Shown: positions 33,120-41,964, numbered from the stretch's first letter. The stretch is 42,219 bases of DNA from Variovorax sp. WDL1 (GCF_001541225.1 NZ_LMTS01000076.1:3049-45267); one strand, 5' to 3'. The notes: generated from the sequence alone by a model not told the origin. A program made the numbers and translations.

Positions 33120-34007
33120 CTGCAGCAGAGACATGGACGCCGCCGCCACCGGCACGGGCTTCTCGATGCCCACCAGTTGCCCACTCGGCGCTGGCCCGGC
33201 AGGGACTACGAGGCGCTCGTCCTGCACCTCTTGCACGCTCAACGCTTTGCCGGTCATGCGAACGGGCCCGAAGAAGGTACAGAAGGCCACATCCTTGGCA
33301 TCCGCGCCGGTGCCCACCCGCACCAGCCGGTCCGGCGGCGCCATGCGCGTCGGGTCGAACAGCACCCACTGCCCGCCAAGCCAGGCCTCGAACACCGCAT
33401 GGAAATCCTGCGGCGGCTCGTCGAACCAGACATAGCCCACCACCAAGCGCGCCGGGATGTTGAGCGCGCGGCAGAAGGTGATGCCCAGGTGCGCGAAATC
33501 GCGGCACACCCCCGCGCGCTCGACGAACACCTCTCGCGCGGTGGTAGTCGAATTGCTGCTGCCCGGCTCGTAGGTGATGCTGTCGTGAATCCAATCGGCG
33601 ATCGCCTGCACACGTCCAATGCCCGGCGGCAAGTCACCGAAGAGCTGCTGCGCGCATCGCGACATCAGGTCCGACTCGCAGTAGCGGCTGGGCATCAGGT
33701 AGCGGAGCAACTCGTGCGGCACCTGGTTCACCGGAAGCTCCGCGAGTTCGGCCGGCACCAGCACGTGGGCCCGCTGGACCTGCGCCCGGTAGGAGATCTT
33801 CAGCGGCCCCGCCGGCGCATCGAAGCGGACGAAGCGGTTGCCGCTGATCTCATCGCAGAACGTCTCGCGCTGCACGGCAGGCTCGATCACGAGCTCCTCG
33901 CTGGCCACGGCCTGAGCGCCGCTGCGCGCGGCCTCGATGTTGAACACCAGGTGCGAGGGCGCTTCCACCTCATAGTCGAGCACGGCTTCCACGTTCGATG
34001 CATGCAT
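33093..34007 (-). CDS. Transglutaminase-like cysteine protease-fold protein
   Basis: This 304-residue protein of the bacterial transglutaminase-like superfamily has a readable Cys-His-Asp triad. It consists of Cys168 in ERAGVCRDFAH, His203 in QDFHAVFEAWL and Asp218 in WVLFDPTR. The N-terminal third is the beta-rich domain commonly seen before this core. Such proteins are often peptidases or amide-bond hydrolases, and the actual substrate is unknown. AGGAGG lies three bases before ATG 34007. The C-terminus (LLQAPAAAQAL) runs into a nested palindromic repeat that supplies the stop codon. Confidence 0.88.
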   Translation of the reverse strand: MHASNVEAVLDYEVEAPSHLVFNIEAARSGAQAVASEELVIEPAVQRETFCDEISGNRFVRFDAPAGPLKISYRAQVQRAHVLVPAELAELPVNQVPHELLRYLMPSRYCESDLMSRCAQQLFGDLPPGIGRVQAIADWIHDSITYEPGSSNSTTTAREVFVERAGVCRDFAHLGITFCRALNIPARLVVGYVWFDEPPQDFHAVFEAWLGGQWVLFDPTRMAPPDRLVRVGTGADAKDVAFCTFFGPVRMTGKALSVQEVQDERLVVPAGPAPSGQLVGIEKPVPVAAASMSLLQAPAAAQAL

Positions 34008-34031
34008 ATTCCTCCTCCCGCCGTGGCGTCG

Positions 34032-34217
34032 TCAGTCCAGGGCTTTTTTCGCGGCGCCGATGCCCAGCGCCGCCAGCACCAGGAACAGCACGGCCAGGAT
34101 CAGGAACAGGCCGAACAGCAGCTTGGCGATGCCGGCCGCGCCCGCGGCAATGCCGCCGAAACCGAGTGCACCCGCTATCAGCGAGACGATCGCGAAGATG
34201 ATGGCGTACTTCAACAT
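34032..34217 (-). CDS. DUF1328 small membrane protein (YtjA-like)
   Basis: This 61-residue protein has two hydrophobic segments: [52 protein letters not shown] and a short KKALD tail. Sequence and size match the DUF1328/YtjA family of stress-related inner-membrane peptides of unknown mechanism. AAGGAG lies upstream of ATG 34217. It precedes the transglutaminase-like gene by 24 bases on the same strand, so both may be transcribed together. Confidence 0.93.
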   Translation of the reverse strand: MLKYAIIFAIVSLIAGALGFGGIAAGAAGIAKLLFGLFLILAVLFLVLAALGIGAAKKALD

Positions 34218-34400
34218 GGAGGAGCTCCTTCGATCGCGGCCCCTGCCGCGGCGCATCGCAGGATAAGAAAGCACGCTCGCCGCACCGATAGTCGGCCCGC
34301 CCGTGGCCCCGTAGGACAAAAACGCCGCCACCACCGGAACCGCTAGCATCCGCTCTTCACTCATGATCGCGTTCCTCAACATTCCACAGGAGTCTTTCGC

Positions 34401-35009
34401 ATGAAGCTGTATTACTCGCCGGGCGCCTGCTCGCTCTCACCGCACATCGCGCTGCGCGAAGCCGGCATCGCCTTCGAGCCCGTGCTCGCCAGCACCAAGA
34501 GCCACAAGCTGAAGGACGGCACCGACTACTACGGCATCAACCCGCTCGGCTATGTGCCGATGCTCGAGCTCGACGACGGCACGCGCCTGCGAGAAGGCCC
34601 GGCCATCGTGCAGTACATCGCCGATCTGGCCCCCACCAAGAACCTCGCCCCCGCCGCCGGCACGCTGTCGCGCTATCGGCTACAGGAGTGGCTCACCTTC
34701 ATCGGCACCGAGATCCACAAGACCTACTCGCCCTTCTTCAACCCCGCCATGCCCGAGGAGGCGAAAGCTGTCTTCAAGAGCAAGCTGGAATCGCGCTACG
34801 AGTGGCTCAACCGCGAGCTCCAGGGCAAGGAATACCTGATGGGCGAACACTTCACCGTCGCTGACGGCTACCTGTTCACCGTCACCAACTGGGCCAAGCC
34901 CGTGGGCATGGACCTGTCGCCCTACCCGAACGTGCAAGCCTGGCATGCGCGCGTCGGCGCCCGGCCCAACGTGCAGGAGGCGCTCAAGGCCGAGGGCCTC
35001 GCCAAGTAA
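34401..35009 (+). CDS. Glutathione S-transferase, beta-class-like
   Basis: This 202-residue glutathione transferase joins glutathione to electrophiles in the cytoplasm. The N-terminal thioredoxin-like domain begins [22 protein letters not shown], with Cys10 at the beta-class position. [32 protein letters not shown] supplies the cis-Pro and the Glu-Gly-Pro/Ser-like glutathione contacts. The helical C-terminal domain includes [14 protein letters not shown] with the conserved Asp. CAGGAG precedes ATG 34401. It converges with the MFS gene (14-base gap). Confidence 0.95.
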   Translation: MKLYYSPGACSLSPHIALREAGIAFEPVLASTKSHKLKDGTDYYGINPLGYVPMLELDDGTRLREGPAIVQYIADLAPTKNLAPAAGTLSRYRLQEWLTFIGTEIHKTYSPFFNPAMPEEAKAVFKSKLESRYEWLNRELQGKEYLMGEHFTVADGYLFTVTNWAKPVGMDLSPYPNVQAWHARVGARPNVQEALKAEGLAK

Positions 35010-35023
35010 GGCGCGCGGCGTCC

Positions 35024-36235
35024 TCAGCGGCCGAGCGGCCGCTGTCGCCACGCCAGCGCAGCGCCGATCCACAGCGCCGCGGCCGAGGCCAGGAGGCCGC
35101 TCGCCAGGCCGCCCGAGCCGTCGGAGATCCAGCCCGTCACCGTCGGCCCCACGATCTGTCCCAGCGCGAAGATGATGGTGAAGGCGCTGATGCCGGCCAC
35201 CCATTGCGCCTCCGGCAGGTTGTGCCGCACCAGCGCTGTGGTGGAGGACACCACCGACAGGAAGACCCCGCCGAACAGCAGTCCCGACAGCAGCGTCACG
35301 GGCCAGGCCGCGCTGAGCACCGGCAGCACCGTCGCCAGCCCCAGCAGCGCGTTGAGGACGGCCTGCGGCGCCCCGCCGCGAGAGCGATCCAGCAGCCCCG
35401 CCCAGAGCCGCGCCGACGCCACGCAGGCGATGCCGAGCAGTGCGTAAAAGGCCGTGATGTACCCTGGGCTCGAGCCCTGCTCGCGCAGCAGCGCGATCAC
35501 GAAGGTCATGTAGCCGATGTAGCCCATCCCGAACATGGCGTAGCCTGCCAGCGCCCAGCCGAGACGATGCACGCCGCCGCGCCGCACCGCGGCCGACGGC
35601 GACGCCGCAGCGCCTGGGGCCGCATCGGCAGGCATGGCGCGTGCCGCAACACCGAGCATCGCCGTTGCCGCCATGCACGCCAGCGCCAGCGCCCACCAGG
35701 CCCAGGCCCAGCCATGCGCCTGCCCGGCCGCGGCCCGCAGCACCGGCGGCACGAGCAGCGCCGACAGGGTGATGCCGAAGCCCGTACCTCCGTAGTAAAA
35801 CCCCAGCAGCAGCCCGGCGCGTTCCGGCTGCAGCGCACCAAGGCGCGCGGCAAGCAATCCGCCGGCGACGAAGACCCAGGCGCTCGCGACGCCGGCCAGC
35901 AGCCGTTGCGCCAGCAGCGCCGGCGCGGAGGTGAAGAAGCCGCTGGCTCCCATGAAGATGCTGGCCAGCACCGCGCCGCCGACCAGCAGCCGCAGCGGCC
36001 CGTAGCGCCTGATCAACGCCGGCGTCATCAGCGCACCCAGCAGGTAGCCGGCGGCGTTGGCGGTGTTCATGCCGCCGGCCAGTGCGTAGCTCCAGCCCAG
36101 GTCGGCGCGCATCGGCGGCAAGAGCAGCCCGTAGGAAAAGCGCGTGATGCCCAGCGACACCGCAGCTCCCAGGGACAGCGCGAGCGCAAGGCGCAGGGCT
36201 CGGGCGGGCGTGAGCGTGGCGGCGAGGGTCGTCAT
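35024..36235 (-). CDS. YbfB/YjiJ-family MFS transporter
   Basis: This 403-residue major-facilitator protein has about twelve predicted membrane helices. The opening SLGAAVSLGITRFSYGLLLPPMRADLGWSYALAGGMNTANAAGYLLGAL is typical of the YbfB/YjiJ group, and RYGPLRLLVGGAVL and GFYYGGTGFGI follow. The substrate of this group is unknown. A break of small and charged residues (MPADAAPGAAASPSAAVRRGG) marks the central cytoplasmic loop. ATG 36235 is chosen for the N-terminus; no strong ribosome-binding site is seen. It is divergent from the old-yellow-enzyme gene across 114 bases. Confidence 0.88.
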   Translation of the reverse strand: MTTLAATLTPARALRLALALSLGAAVSLGITRFSYGLLLPPMRADLGWSYALAGGMNTANAAGYLLGALMTPALIRRYGPLRLLVGGAVLASIFMGASGFFTSAPALLAQRLLAGVASAWVFVAGGLLAARLGALQPERAGLLLGFYYGGTGFGITLSALLVPPVLRAAAGQAHGWAWAWWALALACMAATAMLGVAARAMPADAAPGAAASPSAAVRRGGVHRLGWALAGYAMFGMGYIGYMTFVIALLREQGSSPGYITAFYALLGIACVASARLWAGLLDRSRGGAPQAVLNALLGLATVLPVLSAAWPVTLLSGLLFGGVFLSVVSSTTALVRHNLPEAQWVAGISAFTIIFALGQIVGPTVTGWISDGSGGLASGLLASAAALWIGAALAWRQRPLGR

Positions 36236-36349
36236 CGGGCACGGCCATTTTGCGGCATGCACTACCAGCAAAACGACAACCCCGCGACAGCATGGCCGTG
36301 CGCATCGGATTACCGTCGGGTGCGTTCCGTCACAACAAAAGGAAAAAGG

Positions 36350-37453
36350 ATGCCCTCCCTTTTCGATCCGATCCAGGCCGGCGATCTGAAGCTCGCCAAC
36401 CGCGTCGTCATGGCGCCGCTCACGCGCAACCGTTCGCCCAACGCGGTGCCGCCCTCCATCGCCGCCACCTACTATGCGCAGCGCGCCGCCGCCGGCCTGC
36501 TGATCACCGAAGCCACCGCCATCAGCCACCAGGGGCAGGGCTACGCGGACGTGCCGGGCCTCTACAGCACGCAGCAGCTCCAGGCCTGGAAGCGCGTCAC
36601 CGATGCCGTCCATGCCGAGGGCGGCAAGATCGTCGTGCAGCTGTGGCACGTCGGCCGGGTCTCGCACAACGAGCTGCAGCCCGGCGGCGGCAAGCCGGTC
36701 GCTCCGTCGGCCATCGCGGCCAAGACCAAGACGGTGCTGATCAAGAACGGCGTACCCACCTTCGTAGAGACTTCCGAGCCGCGCGCCCTCGATGCGGGCG
36801 AACTGCCCGGCATCGTCCACGCCTATGCGGCAGCCGCCCGCAATGCGGTGGAAACCGCCGGCTTCGACGGCGTCGAGATCCATGCCGCGAACGGCTACCT
36901 GCTCGACCAGTTCCTCAAGACCAGCAGCAACCATCGCAGCGACGACTACGGCGGCAGCATCGAGAACCGCGCCCGCCTGCTGCTCGAGGTGGCACGGGCG
37001 GTGGTCGGCGCGGTCGGCGGCGGCATCGCCGGCATCCGGCTGTCGCCGGTCACTCCCGCCAACGACGTGCACGACGCGGACCCGCAGCCGCTCTTCGAAT
37101 ATGTCGTGAAACAGCTCGCGCCGCTGGGCCTTGCCTACGTCCACGTCATCGAAGGCGCCACCGGCGGGCCCCGCGAACTGGAGGACCGCCCCTTCGACTA
37201 CGGGGCCCTCAAGGCCGCCTATCGGGCCGCGGGCGGACGGGCCGCCTGGATGGTGAACAACGGCTACGACAAGCCGCTGGCCGAAGCCGCCCTGAGGGAG
37301 GGCGACGACCTCGTGGCCTTCGGCAAGCCCTTCATCTCCAACCCCGACCTGGTGCGCCGGCTGCGCGACGACGCGCCGCTCAATCCCTGGGACAAAAGCA
37401 CCTTCTACGGCGGAGGCGAGAAGGGCTACATCGACTATCCGGCGCTGGCCTGA
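36350..37453 (+). CDS. Old yellow enzyme family NADH:flavin oxidoreductase / alkene reductase
   Basis: This 367-residue FMN enzyme of the old yellow enzyme family (NemA-like) reduces activated alkenes or N-ethylmaleimide with NAD(P)H. FMN and substrate residues are visible: NRVVMAPLTRNRS at the N-terminus, VQLWHVGR (His100 region), His178 and Asn181 in IHAANGYLLDQFLK, YGGSIENRARLLLEV, and VAFGKPFISNPDLV near the end. AAAAGGA precedes ATG 36350. The divergent MFS gene suggests a shared control region, as with many nemRA-type loci, but no regulator gene lies between them. Confidence 0.94.
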   Translation: MPSLFDPIQAGDLKLANRVVMAPLTRNRSPNAVPPSIAATYYAQRAAAGLLITEATAISHQGQGYADVPGLYSTQQLQAWKRVTDAVHAEGGKIVVQLWHVGRVSHNELQPGGGKPVAPSAIAAKTKTVLIKNGVPTFVETSEPRALDAGELPGIVHAYAAAARNAVETAGFDGVEIHAANGYLLDQFLKTSSNHRSDDYGGSIENRARLLLEVARAVVGAVGGGIAGIRLSPVTPANDVHDADPQPLFEYVVKQLAPLGLAYVHVIEGATGGPRELEDRPFDYGALKAAYRAAGGRAAWMVNNGYDKPLAEAALREGDDLVAFGKPFISNPDLVRRLRDDAPLNPWDKSTFYGGGEKGYIDYPALA

Positions 37454-37505
37454 GCGTGGGTCGCGGATGGCGCGCCGAATGCCACCCTGGCCCTCGGCCC
37501 GCGTC

Positions 37506-37533
37506 GAGCAGCACGGCATCGATGGTGCTGCTC
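37506..37533. terminator. Hairpin downstream of the old yellow enzyme gene
   Basis: GAGCAGCAC and GTGCTGCTC form a perfect 9-bp stem with a 10-base loop, 52 bases after the reductase stop. No T-run follows. Termination is inferred from position between two plus-strand transcription units. Confidence 0.5.
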
Positions 37534-37553
37534 CCGCCAACAGGGTGGTTCAC

Positions 37554-37584
37554 TTGACATTGACATCGTGGCAAAGTTGACACT
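37554..37584 (+). promoter_or_regulatory. Candidate MerR/CueR-type promoter before the copper chaperone
   Basis: TTGACA (37554-37559) is followed by a dyad TTGACA-TCG-TGGCAA with one mismatch (37560-37574), and then by GTTGACACT. A dyad between a -35 hexamer and a distant -10 is the layout of MerR/CueR-activated promoters, and the sequence is close in style to known CueR boxes. The -10 element is weak. No CueR gene is in the window. Confidence 0.45.
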
Positions 37585-37613
37585 CTCCCTTCAACCCCCA
37601 TGAAGGAGCAACG

Positions 37614-37808
37614 ATGAGTCAGAAATTCCAGGTGTCGGGCATGAGCTGCAACCACTGCGTCAGCGCGGTCCAGAATGCGGTGCAGGCTGTGGATCCGAAG
37701 GCGCAGGTCACGGTGGACCTTGAAACCGGCCATGTCGACGTGCTGAGCACGCAGCCGCGCCAGGACATCGTCCTGGCGATCGAGAATGCGGGCTACCGGG
37801 TCGAGTAG
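37614..37808 (+). CDS. CopZ-like heavy-metal-associated chaperone
   Basis: This 64-residue heavy-metal-associated domain protein binds Cu(I) through GMSCNHC (Cys12 and Cys15), with the full fold MSQKFQVSGMSCNHCVSAVQNAVQAVDPKAQVTVDLETGHVDVLSTQPRQDIVLAIENAGYRVE being a normal CopZ length. It would pass copper to an exporting ATPase, which is not encoded in the window. AAGGAG precedes ATG 37614. A possible MerR-type promoter lies 30 bases further upstream. Confidence 0.9.
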   Translation: MSQKFQVSGMSCNHCVSAVQNAVQAVDPKAQVTVDLETGHVDVLSTQPRQDIVLAIENAGYRVE

Positions 37809-37851
37809 CCGCCGCCCGACGGCCGCGTGCCGCGCCTCGTCCGGTTTTGAG

Positions 37852-37903
37852 GTTGAATACTTTTGTTTCAAAGTGCAAAATGCGCGATGCAATTGCATTC
37901 AAC
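37852..37903. promoter_or_regulatory. AT-rich promoter region with inverted repeats before the methyltransferase
   Basis: Within this unusually AT-rich stretch, GTTGAAT (37852-37858) and ATTCAAC (37897-37903) form a 7-bp inverted repeat. ATGCAATTGCAT (37887-37898) is a perfect 12-bp palindrome. The region lies 20 bases before the methyltransferase start and probably contains its promoter and an operator. Confidence 0.4.
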
Positions 37904-37922
37904 ACAAAGGCAAAGGGCCCCC

Positions 37923-38696
37923 ATGCTTACGAGTCTTCTCCCCCCCTCGGTCCGTGAAGCTGCCTATCGCCGCAAGTTCCTGGAGAACCGCGAGGAGAAC
38001 CTCTTCATGGGTTCCTTCGAGAGCTTCGCCGCCGCCGAGGCCGGTGCGCCGGCCACCAAGGCCGTCGGCTACGACAACGCCCCCGCCGATGCCTTCTACA
38101 GCCATCAGGTCGCCCACTACGACTATCCCGGCCTGTTCTGGATCGGCCGCGCGCTGGACGACGGTATGCGCAGCATCTTCGACCTCGGCGGCCATGTCGG
38201 CATCAAGTACTACGCTTTTCGCCGCATGCTGAATTACCCGGCCGGCCTGCGCTGGACGGTCTGCGACGTGCCCACCGTGGTCCAGACCGGGCGGGAGCTT
38301 GCGGTGAAGCGCGAAGCCACCGCGCAGCTGAGCTTCAGCACCGACTTCCGCGATGCGAGCGGCTATGACGTGCTCTACGCCTCCGGCAGCCTGCAGTACC
38401 TGCCGCAGCGCATCTCCGAGATCATCGCCGCGCTGCCGGCGAAGCCGAGGCGCATCGTGCTGAACACCACCGCCGTGCATCCGGAGCGCACGCTCTACAC
38501 GCTCAACAGCATCGGCTTCGCGGTCTGCCCCTACCGCATCCAGCACCATGACCAGTTGCTGGCCGAGCTGGCAGCTTCCGGCTACAAGCGGCGCGATGCG
38601 TGGCGCAACGAGGGCAAGGCGATCGAGGTGCCCTTCGTCGAAGGCGGCGACAAGCCTTTCTACGCGGGCTGCTGCTTCGACCTGCACCCGGCCTGA
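37923..38696 (+). CDS. Putative methyltransferase (TIGR04325-like)
   Basis: This 257-residue protein resembles the TIGR04325 group of putative methyltransferases, often found in surface-polysaccharide loci. The SAM-site-like motif is SIFDLGGHVGIKYYAF (84-99), followed by WTVCDVPTVVQTGRELA and, later, DVLYASGSLQYLP. The remainder, RIVLNTTAVHPERTLYTLNSIGFAVCPYRI, also fits that group. No polysaccharide genes are adjacent, so the target is unknown. The start at ATG 37923 follows GGCAAAGGG. The promoter region is more AT-rich than the surrounding DNA, which hints at acquisition, though the coding part is GC-rich. Confidence 0.75.
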   Translation: MLTSLLPPSVREAAYRRKFLENREENLFMGSFESFAAAEAGAPATKAVGYDNAPADAFYSHQVAHYDYPGLFWIGRALDDGMRSIFDLGGHVGIKYYAFRRMLNYPAGLRWTVCDVPTVVQTGRELAVKREATAQLSFSTDFRDASGYDVLYASGSLQYLPQRISEIIAALPAKPRRIVLNTTAVHPERTLYTLNSIGFAVCPYRIQHHDQLLAELAASGYKRRDAWRNEGKAIEVPFVEGGDKPFYAGCCFDLHPA

Positions 38697-38729
38697 AGCG
38701 GCGGCCCGGCGCGGCGCCCGCCCTGGACG

Positions 38730-39656
38730 TCAGGCGCCGCGCACCATCGCCAGCACCTTGCCGGCGTCGAGTGTGCGGGCCTTTTCCTGGATCTGCGGCA
38801 GGTAGCGCGTCTGCAGGCCCTGCGCCTCCTGCGTCACGCTCGCGAACGCCTCCTTCAGCATCTGCGTCGACAGCGTGCGTCCGCCCGCGTAATAGCGCTT
38901 CGCCACGTGGCCCAGCGCGTAGGTGCTCGCGAAGCTCATGCCCGAGCTGACGGCCTGCTTGCCCAGGCCGCCCAGCAGCCCGCCGCCCACCCTGCCGAGC
39001 AATCCGCCCAGAAGCTTGCGGCCGGCCTGCTCGAGGTACTGCGAGGTCAGGCCGACGCCGACGGTGGCGAGGAAGTCCTTCACATGGCCGCTGTCGAGCT
39101 CGAAGCCGTGGGCCTTGCCGATGCGATACACCAGCTTCATCTGCAGCGGGATGATGGCCATGGTCGAGAGGGTCTCGGGCAACAGCTCCAGCGCGCCGTT
39201 CAGGATCGCGGCGTTGAGGATGGCCTGGTCCAGCGCGGCACCGTCGACGGCTGGAGCCGCCGCCGCGGAGGGCGCAAGCGGCACGGATGCGATCTCCTCG
39301 GCCTGCTGCGCAAACTGTGTCGCGGCTGGCGTATCCAGCCCGAGCGCCGTGCGGGCATCGGCAAGGAACAGGCGCTCGGCCTGCGACTGCGTGCCGTCGG
39401 CGTCGCACACGCACACGGCCATCTCGTAGGCCAGCTGCCGCGCGTCGGCGCTTTTCAGCTCGCCTGCCACCGAGGCCAGCGACACGCGCTTCATCAGCAC
39501 GTCCTGGTAGAGCGTGGGCAGCTGCACGCCATCGGCCTGCGACAGGCCCTCGGCAATCCGCTTGATCTCGGCGCGCTCGCGCTCGTGCTTCTCGCCGTCG
39601 ACGAAGGCCGCCAGCAGGCTCAGGCTCACGATGGCCCGGGTTTCGGAAGGGGTCAC
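38730..39656 (-). CDS. TerB-like / DUF697-like protein
   Basis: This 308-residue protein has a TerB-like helical N-terminal domain (SLLAAFVDGEKHERERAEIKRIAEGL and later CVCDADGTQSQAERLFLADARTALG). A hydrophobic C-terminal segment resembles DUF697/YcjF (ETLSTMAIIPLQMKLVYRIGKAHGFELDSGHVKDFLATVGVGLTSQYLEQAGRKLLGGLLG). Such proteins are linked to envelope or tellurite-type stress responses, with unclear function. The only start in frame with the family N-terminus is GTG 39656, which has a weak ribosome-binding site. It is divergent from creB across 80 bases. Confidence 0.72.
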   Translation of the reverse strand: MTPSETRAIVSLSLLAAFVDGEKHERERAEIKRIAEGLSQADGVQLPTLYQDVLMKRVSLASVAGELKSADARQLAYEMAVCVCDADGTQSQAERLFLADARTALGLDTPAATQFAQQAEEIASVPLAPSAAAAPAVDGAALDQAILNAAILNGALELLPETLSTMAIIPLQMKLVYRIGKAHGFELDSGHVKDFLATVGVGLTSQYLEQAGRKLLGGLLGRVGGGLLGGLGKQAVSSGMSFASTYALGHVAKRYYAGGRTLSTQMLKEAFASVTQEAQGLQTRYLPQIQEKARTLDAGKVLAMVRGA

Positions 39657-39736
39657 GGTCTGGGTCTTTCGGAATGGAAAAGGCCCTGTTCGTTCGCCTC
39701 GGCGCGCAAAGGTTCCGGACCGCTACCATCCGCCCC

Positions 39737-40516
39737 ATGCTCTCGCACCCACGGATCCTGATCGCCGAAGACGAGTCCGGCATCGCCGATACCCTGCAGT
39801 ACGTGCTCCGGACCGACGGCTTCGTGCCCATCTGGTGCGCCACGGCCGAGGAAGCCATCGCCCAGTTCGCGGCCGACCCGCCCGCGCTCGCCATCCTGGA
39901 CGTGGGCCTGCCCGACATGAACGGCTTCGAGCTCTTCAAGCGGCTGCAGGCGCTCAATCGCGAGCAGGGAGGCGCCGAGGTGCCGATGCTCTTCCTCACC
40001 GCGCGCAGCGACGAGATCGACCGCGTCGTGGGCCTCGAGCTGGGCGCCGACGACTACGTGGCCAAGCCCTTCTCGCCGCGCGAGCTGGTGGCGCGCGTGC
40101 GCACCATCCTGCGCCGCAGCGGGCGCGGCAACGGGCATCCGATGGCCAGCCCTGGGCCAGCTGCGTCCGCGGGACATGCGGCACCCGCGGCACCCGCGAG
40201 CGGTGCATCGGCCTCGCCCTTCGCCCTCGATGCCGAGCGCATGCAGATCCGCTACTACGGCCGCCTGCTCGAGCTCTCGCGCTACGAGTACGGGCTGCTC
40301 AGGCTGCTGGTGCAGCGCCCGGGCCGCGTGTTCACGCGCGACGAGCTGCTCGAGCTCGTGTGGGACGACGCCAGCGAGAGCTTCGACCGCACGGTCGATG
40401 CCCACGTCAAGACCCTGCGCGCCAAGCTGCGCGCCGTCGCGCCCGAGGTCGAGGCGATCCGCACGCTGCGCGGCACGGGCTACGCGCTCAATGAAGAGCT
40501 TCCATCCAGCGTGTGA
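39737..40516 (+). CDS. creB: CreB-like response regulator
   Basis: This 259-residue OmpR/PhoB-type response regulator is the partner of the following CreC-like kinase. The receiver domain (about 5-125) has acidic EDES, phosphoacceptor Asp55 in LDVGLPDMNG, Thr88 and Lys110 in DDYVAKPFSPREL. A long Ala/Pro/Gly/Ser-rich linker (about 130-163) joins it to a winged-helix DNA-binding domain (about 164-254, with SRYEYGLLRLLVQRPGRVFTRDELLE and RTVDAHVKTLRAKLR). ATG 39737 gives the normal N-terminus; an ATG at 39674 would add 21 residues. The stop overlaps creC by GTGA. Confidence 0.85.
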   Translation: MLSHPRILIAEDESGIADTLQYVLRTDGFVPIWCATAEEAIAQFAADPPALAILDVGLPDMNGFELFKRLQALNREQGGAEVPMLFLTARSDEIDRVVGLELGADDYVAKPFSPRELVARVRTILRRSGRGNGHPMASPGPAASAGHAAPAAPASGASASPFALDAERMQIRYYGRLLELSRYEYGLLRLLVQRPGRVFTRDELLELVWDDASESFDRTVDAHVKTLRAKLRAVAPEVEAIRTLRGTGYALNEELPSSV

Positions 40517-41952
40517 GTAGACGAACCCGCATCTTTCTCGGCATCCTGCTGATCTATGCGGCGGGCATCGCCTTCCTGCTCTACCGCGTCGTCGCGGACA
40601 TCGACCCGCGCTACCGCGAGTCGGCCGAGGAGTCGCTGGTGGAGGCCTCGCAGCTCATGGCCAGCCTGGTCGAACAGGATGTGATCGCCGGCGCGATCAA
40701 CACCGCGCGGCTCGAGCCGCTGTTCCGCTCCGTCTACGCGCGCCAGTTCTCGGCCCAGATCTACAACCTGCACAAGAGCCGCGTGGAGCTGCGCGTCTAC
40801 GTCACCGATCGCAGCGGCCGCGTGCTCTTCGATTCTCTGGGCCGCAGCACCGGCGCCGACTTCTCCCGATGGAGCGACGTCAGCCGCACCCTGGCCGGCC
40901 TGTACGGCGCTCGCACCTCGCGCGACATCGAGAGCGACCCGCTGACCTCGGTGATGTACGCCGCCGCCCCGGTGCGCTGGAACAACGAAATCGTCGGCGT
41001 GGTCAGCGTGGGCAAGCCGGTGCAGAGCTTCGGCCAGTTCGTGCAGGACGCGCGCGCCCGCACGCTGTGGGTGGGCGTGGGCTCGGCCTTCGCGCTGCTG
41101 GTGGGCGCGCTGATCGTCTCGGTCTGGCTGGTGCGGCCCTTCGGCCTGATCTCGGACTACTGGCGCTGGCTGCGCAACCAGCGCAGCTGGAGCCTCTCGC
41201 GCATGCTGCGCCGCGCGGTGGACACGCTGCGCAGCGGCTTCGGCGAAATGCGCGATGCGTTCACCGGCCGCAGCTACGTCGCCGACTACGTGCAGACCTT
41301 CACGCACGAGATCAAGAGCCCGCTGTCGGCGATCCGCGGCGCCGCAGAGCTGGTGCAGGAGCCCTCGATGCCGCAGGCCGAGCGCGAGCGCTTCCTCGCC
41401 AACATCACGCGCGAGACCCAGCGCATCCAGGAGATCGTGGACCGCATGATGGAGCTGACCGCGCTGGAGACCCAGCGCGCGCTGGACCGCAGCGAGACCC
41501 TTGCACTCGCGCCGCTGCTGCAGGAGGTGGCGGCCAGCGCGCAGGGCGCCGCGGCGGCGCGCGCGATCCGCCTGCACGTGGCCATCGACACAGAGGCCCA
41601 TGTCGAGGGCGACCCCTTCCTGCTGCGGCGCGCGATCAGCAACCTGCTCGACAACGCGATCGACTTCTCGCCCGCAGGCGCCGAGGTCGCGCTGGCGCTG
41701 CATGCCGGCGCGCGCGAGGCCCGCATCACCGTGCGCGACCATGGCCGCGGCATTCCCGATTACGCCAAGGACAAGGTCTTCGAGAAGTTCTACTCGCTGG
41801 CGCGCCCGCACAGCCAGAAGAAGAGCACCGGCCTCGGGCTCGCCTTCGTGAAGGAGATCGCGGCACTGCACCGCGGGCGCATCGAGCTCGCGAACGCGCC
41901 GCGCGGCGGCGCGCTGGCCACGCTCACGCTGCCGCTGGCTTCGCCCGGGTGA
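40513..41952 (+). CDS. creC: CreC-like sensor histidine kinase
   Basis: This 479-residue membrane sensor kinase of the CreC type has membrane helices at about 7-25 and 186-207 around a periplasmic sensor domain (DPRYRESAEESLVEASQ to VVSVGKPVQSFGQ), then the HAMP-like linker. The phosphorylated His265 lies in FTHEIKSPLSAIRGAAEL. The ATPase domain has the N box SNLLDNAIDFSP, DHGRGIP and STGLGLAFVKEI. GTG 40513 overlaps the creB stop. No creD inner-membrane gene follows; the next gene is on the opposite strand. In other bacteria CreBC responds to metabolic state or peptidoglycan stress. Confidence 0.86.
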   Translation: MSRRTRIFLGILLIYAAGIAFLLYRVVADIDPRYRESAEESLVEASQLMASLVEQDVIAGAINTARLEPLFRSVYARQFSAQIYNLHKSRVELRVYVTDRSGRVLFDSLGRSTGADFSRWSDVSRTLAGLYGARTSRDIESDPLTSVMYAAAPVRWNNEIVGVVSVGKPVQSFGQFVQDARARTLWVGVGSAFALLVGALIVSVWLVRPFGLISDYWRWLRNQRSWSLSRMLRRAVDTLRSGFGEMRDAFTGRSYVADYVQTFTHEIKSPLSAIRGAAELVQEPSMPQAERERFLANITRETQRIQEIVDRMMELTALETQRALDRSETLALAPLLQEVAASAQGAAAARAIRLHVAIDTEAHVEGDPFLLRRAISNLLDNAIDFSPAGAEVALALHAGAREARITVRDHGRGIPDYAKDKVFEKFYSLARPHSQKKSTGLGLAFVKEIAALHRGRIELANAPRGGALATLTLPLASPG

Positions 41953-41964
41953 GAAGGCCGCGCC

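Noticed and set aside
35204..36349. Long plus-strand open frame running into the old yellow enzyme gene
   Set aside because: The part before 36350 is antisense to the MFS gene and has shadow composition; the ribosome-binding site and family N-terminus fix the reductase start at 36350.
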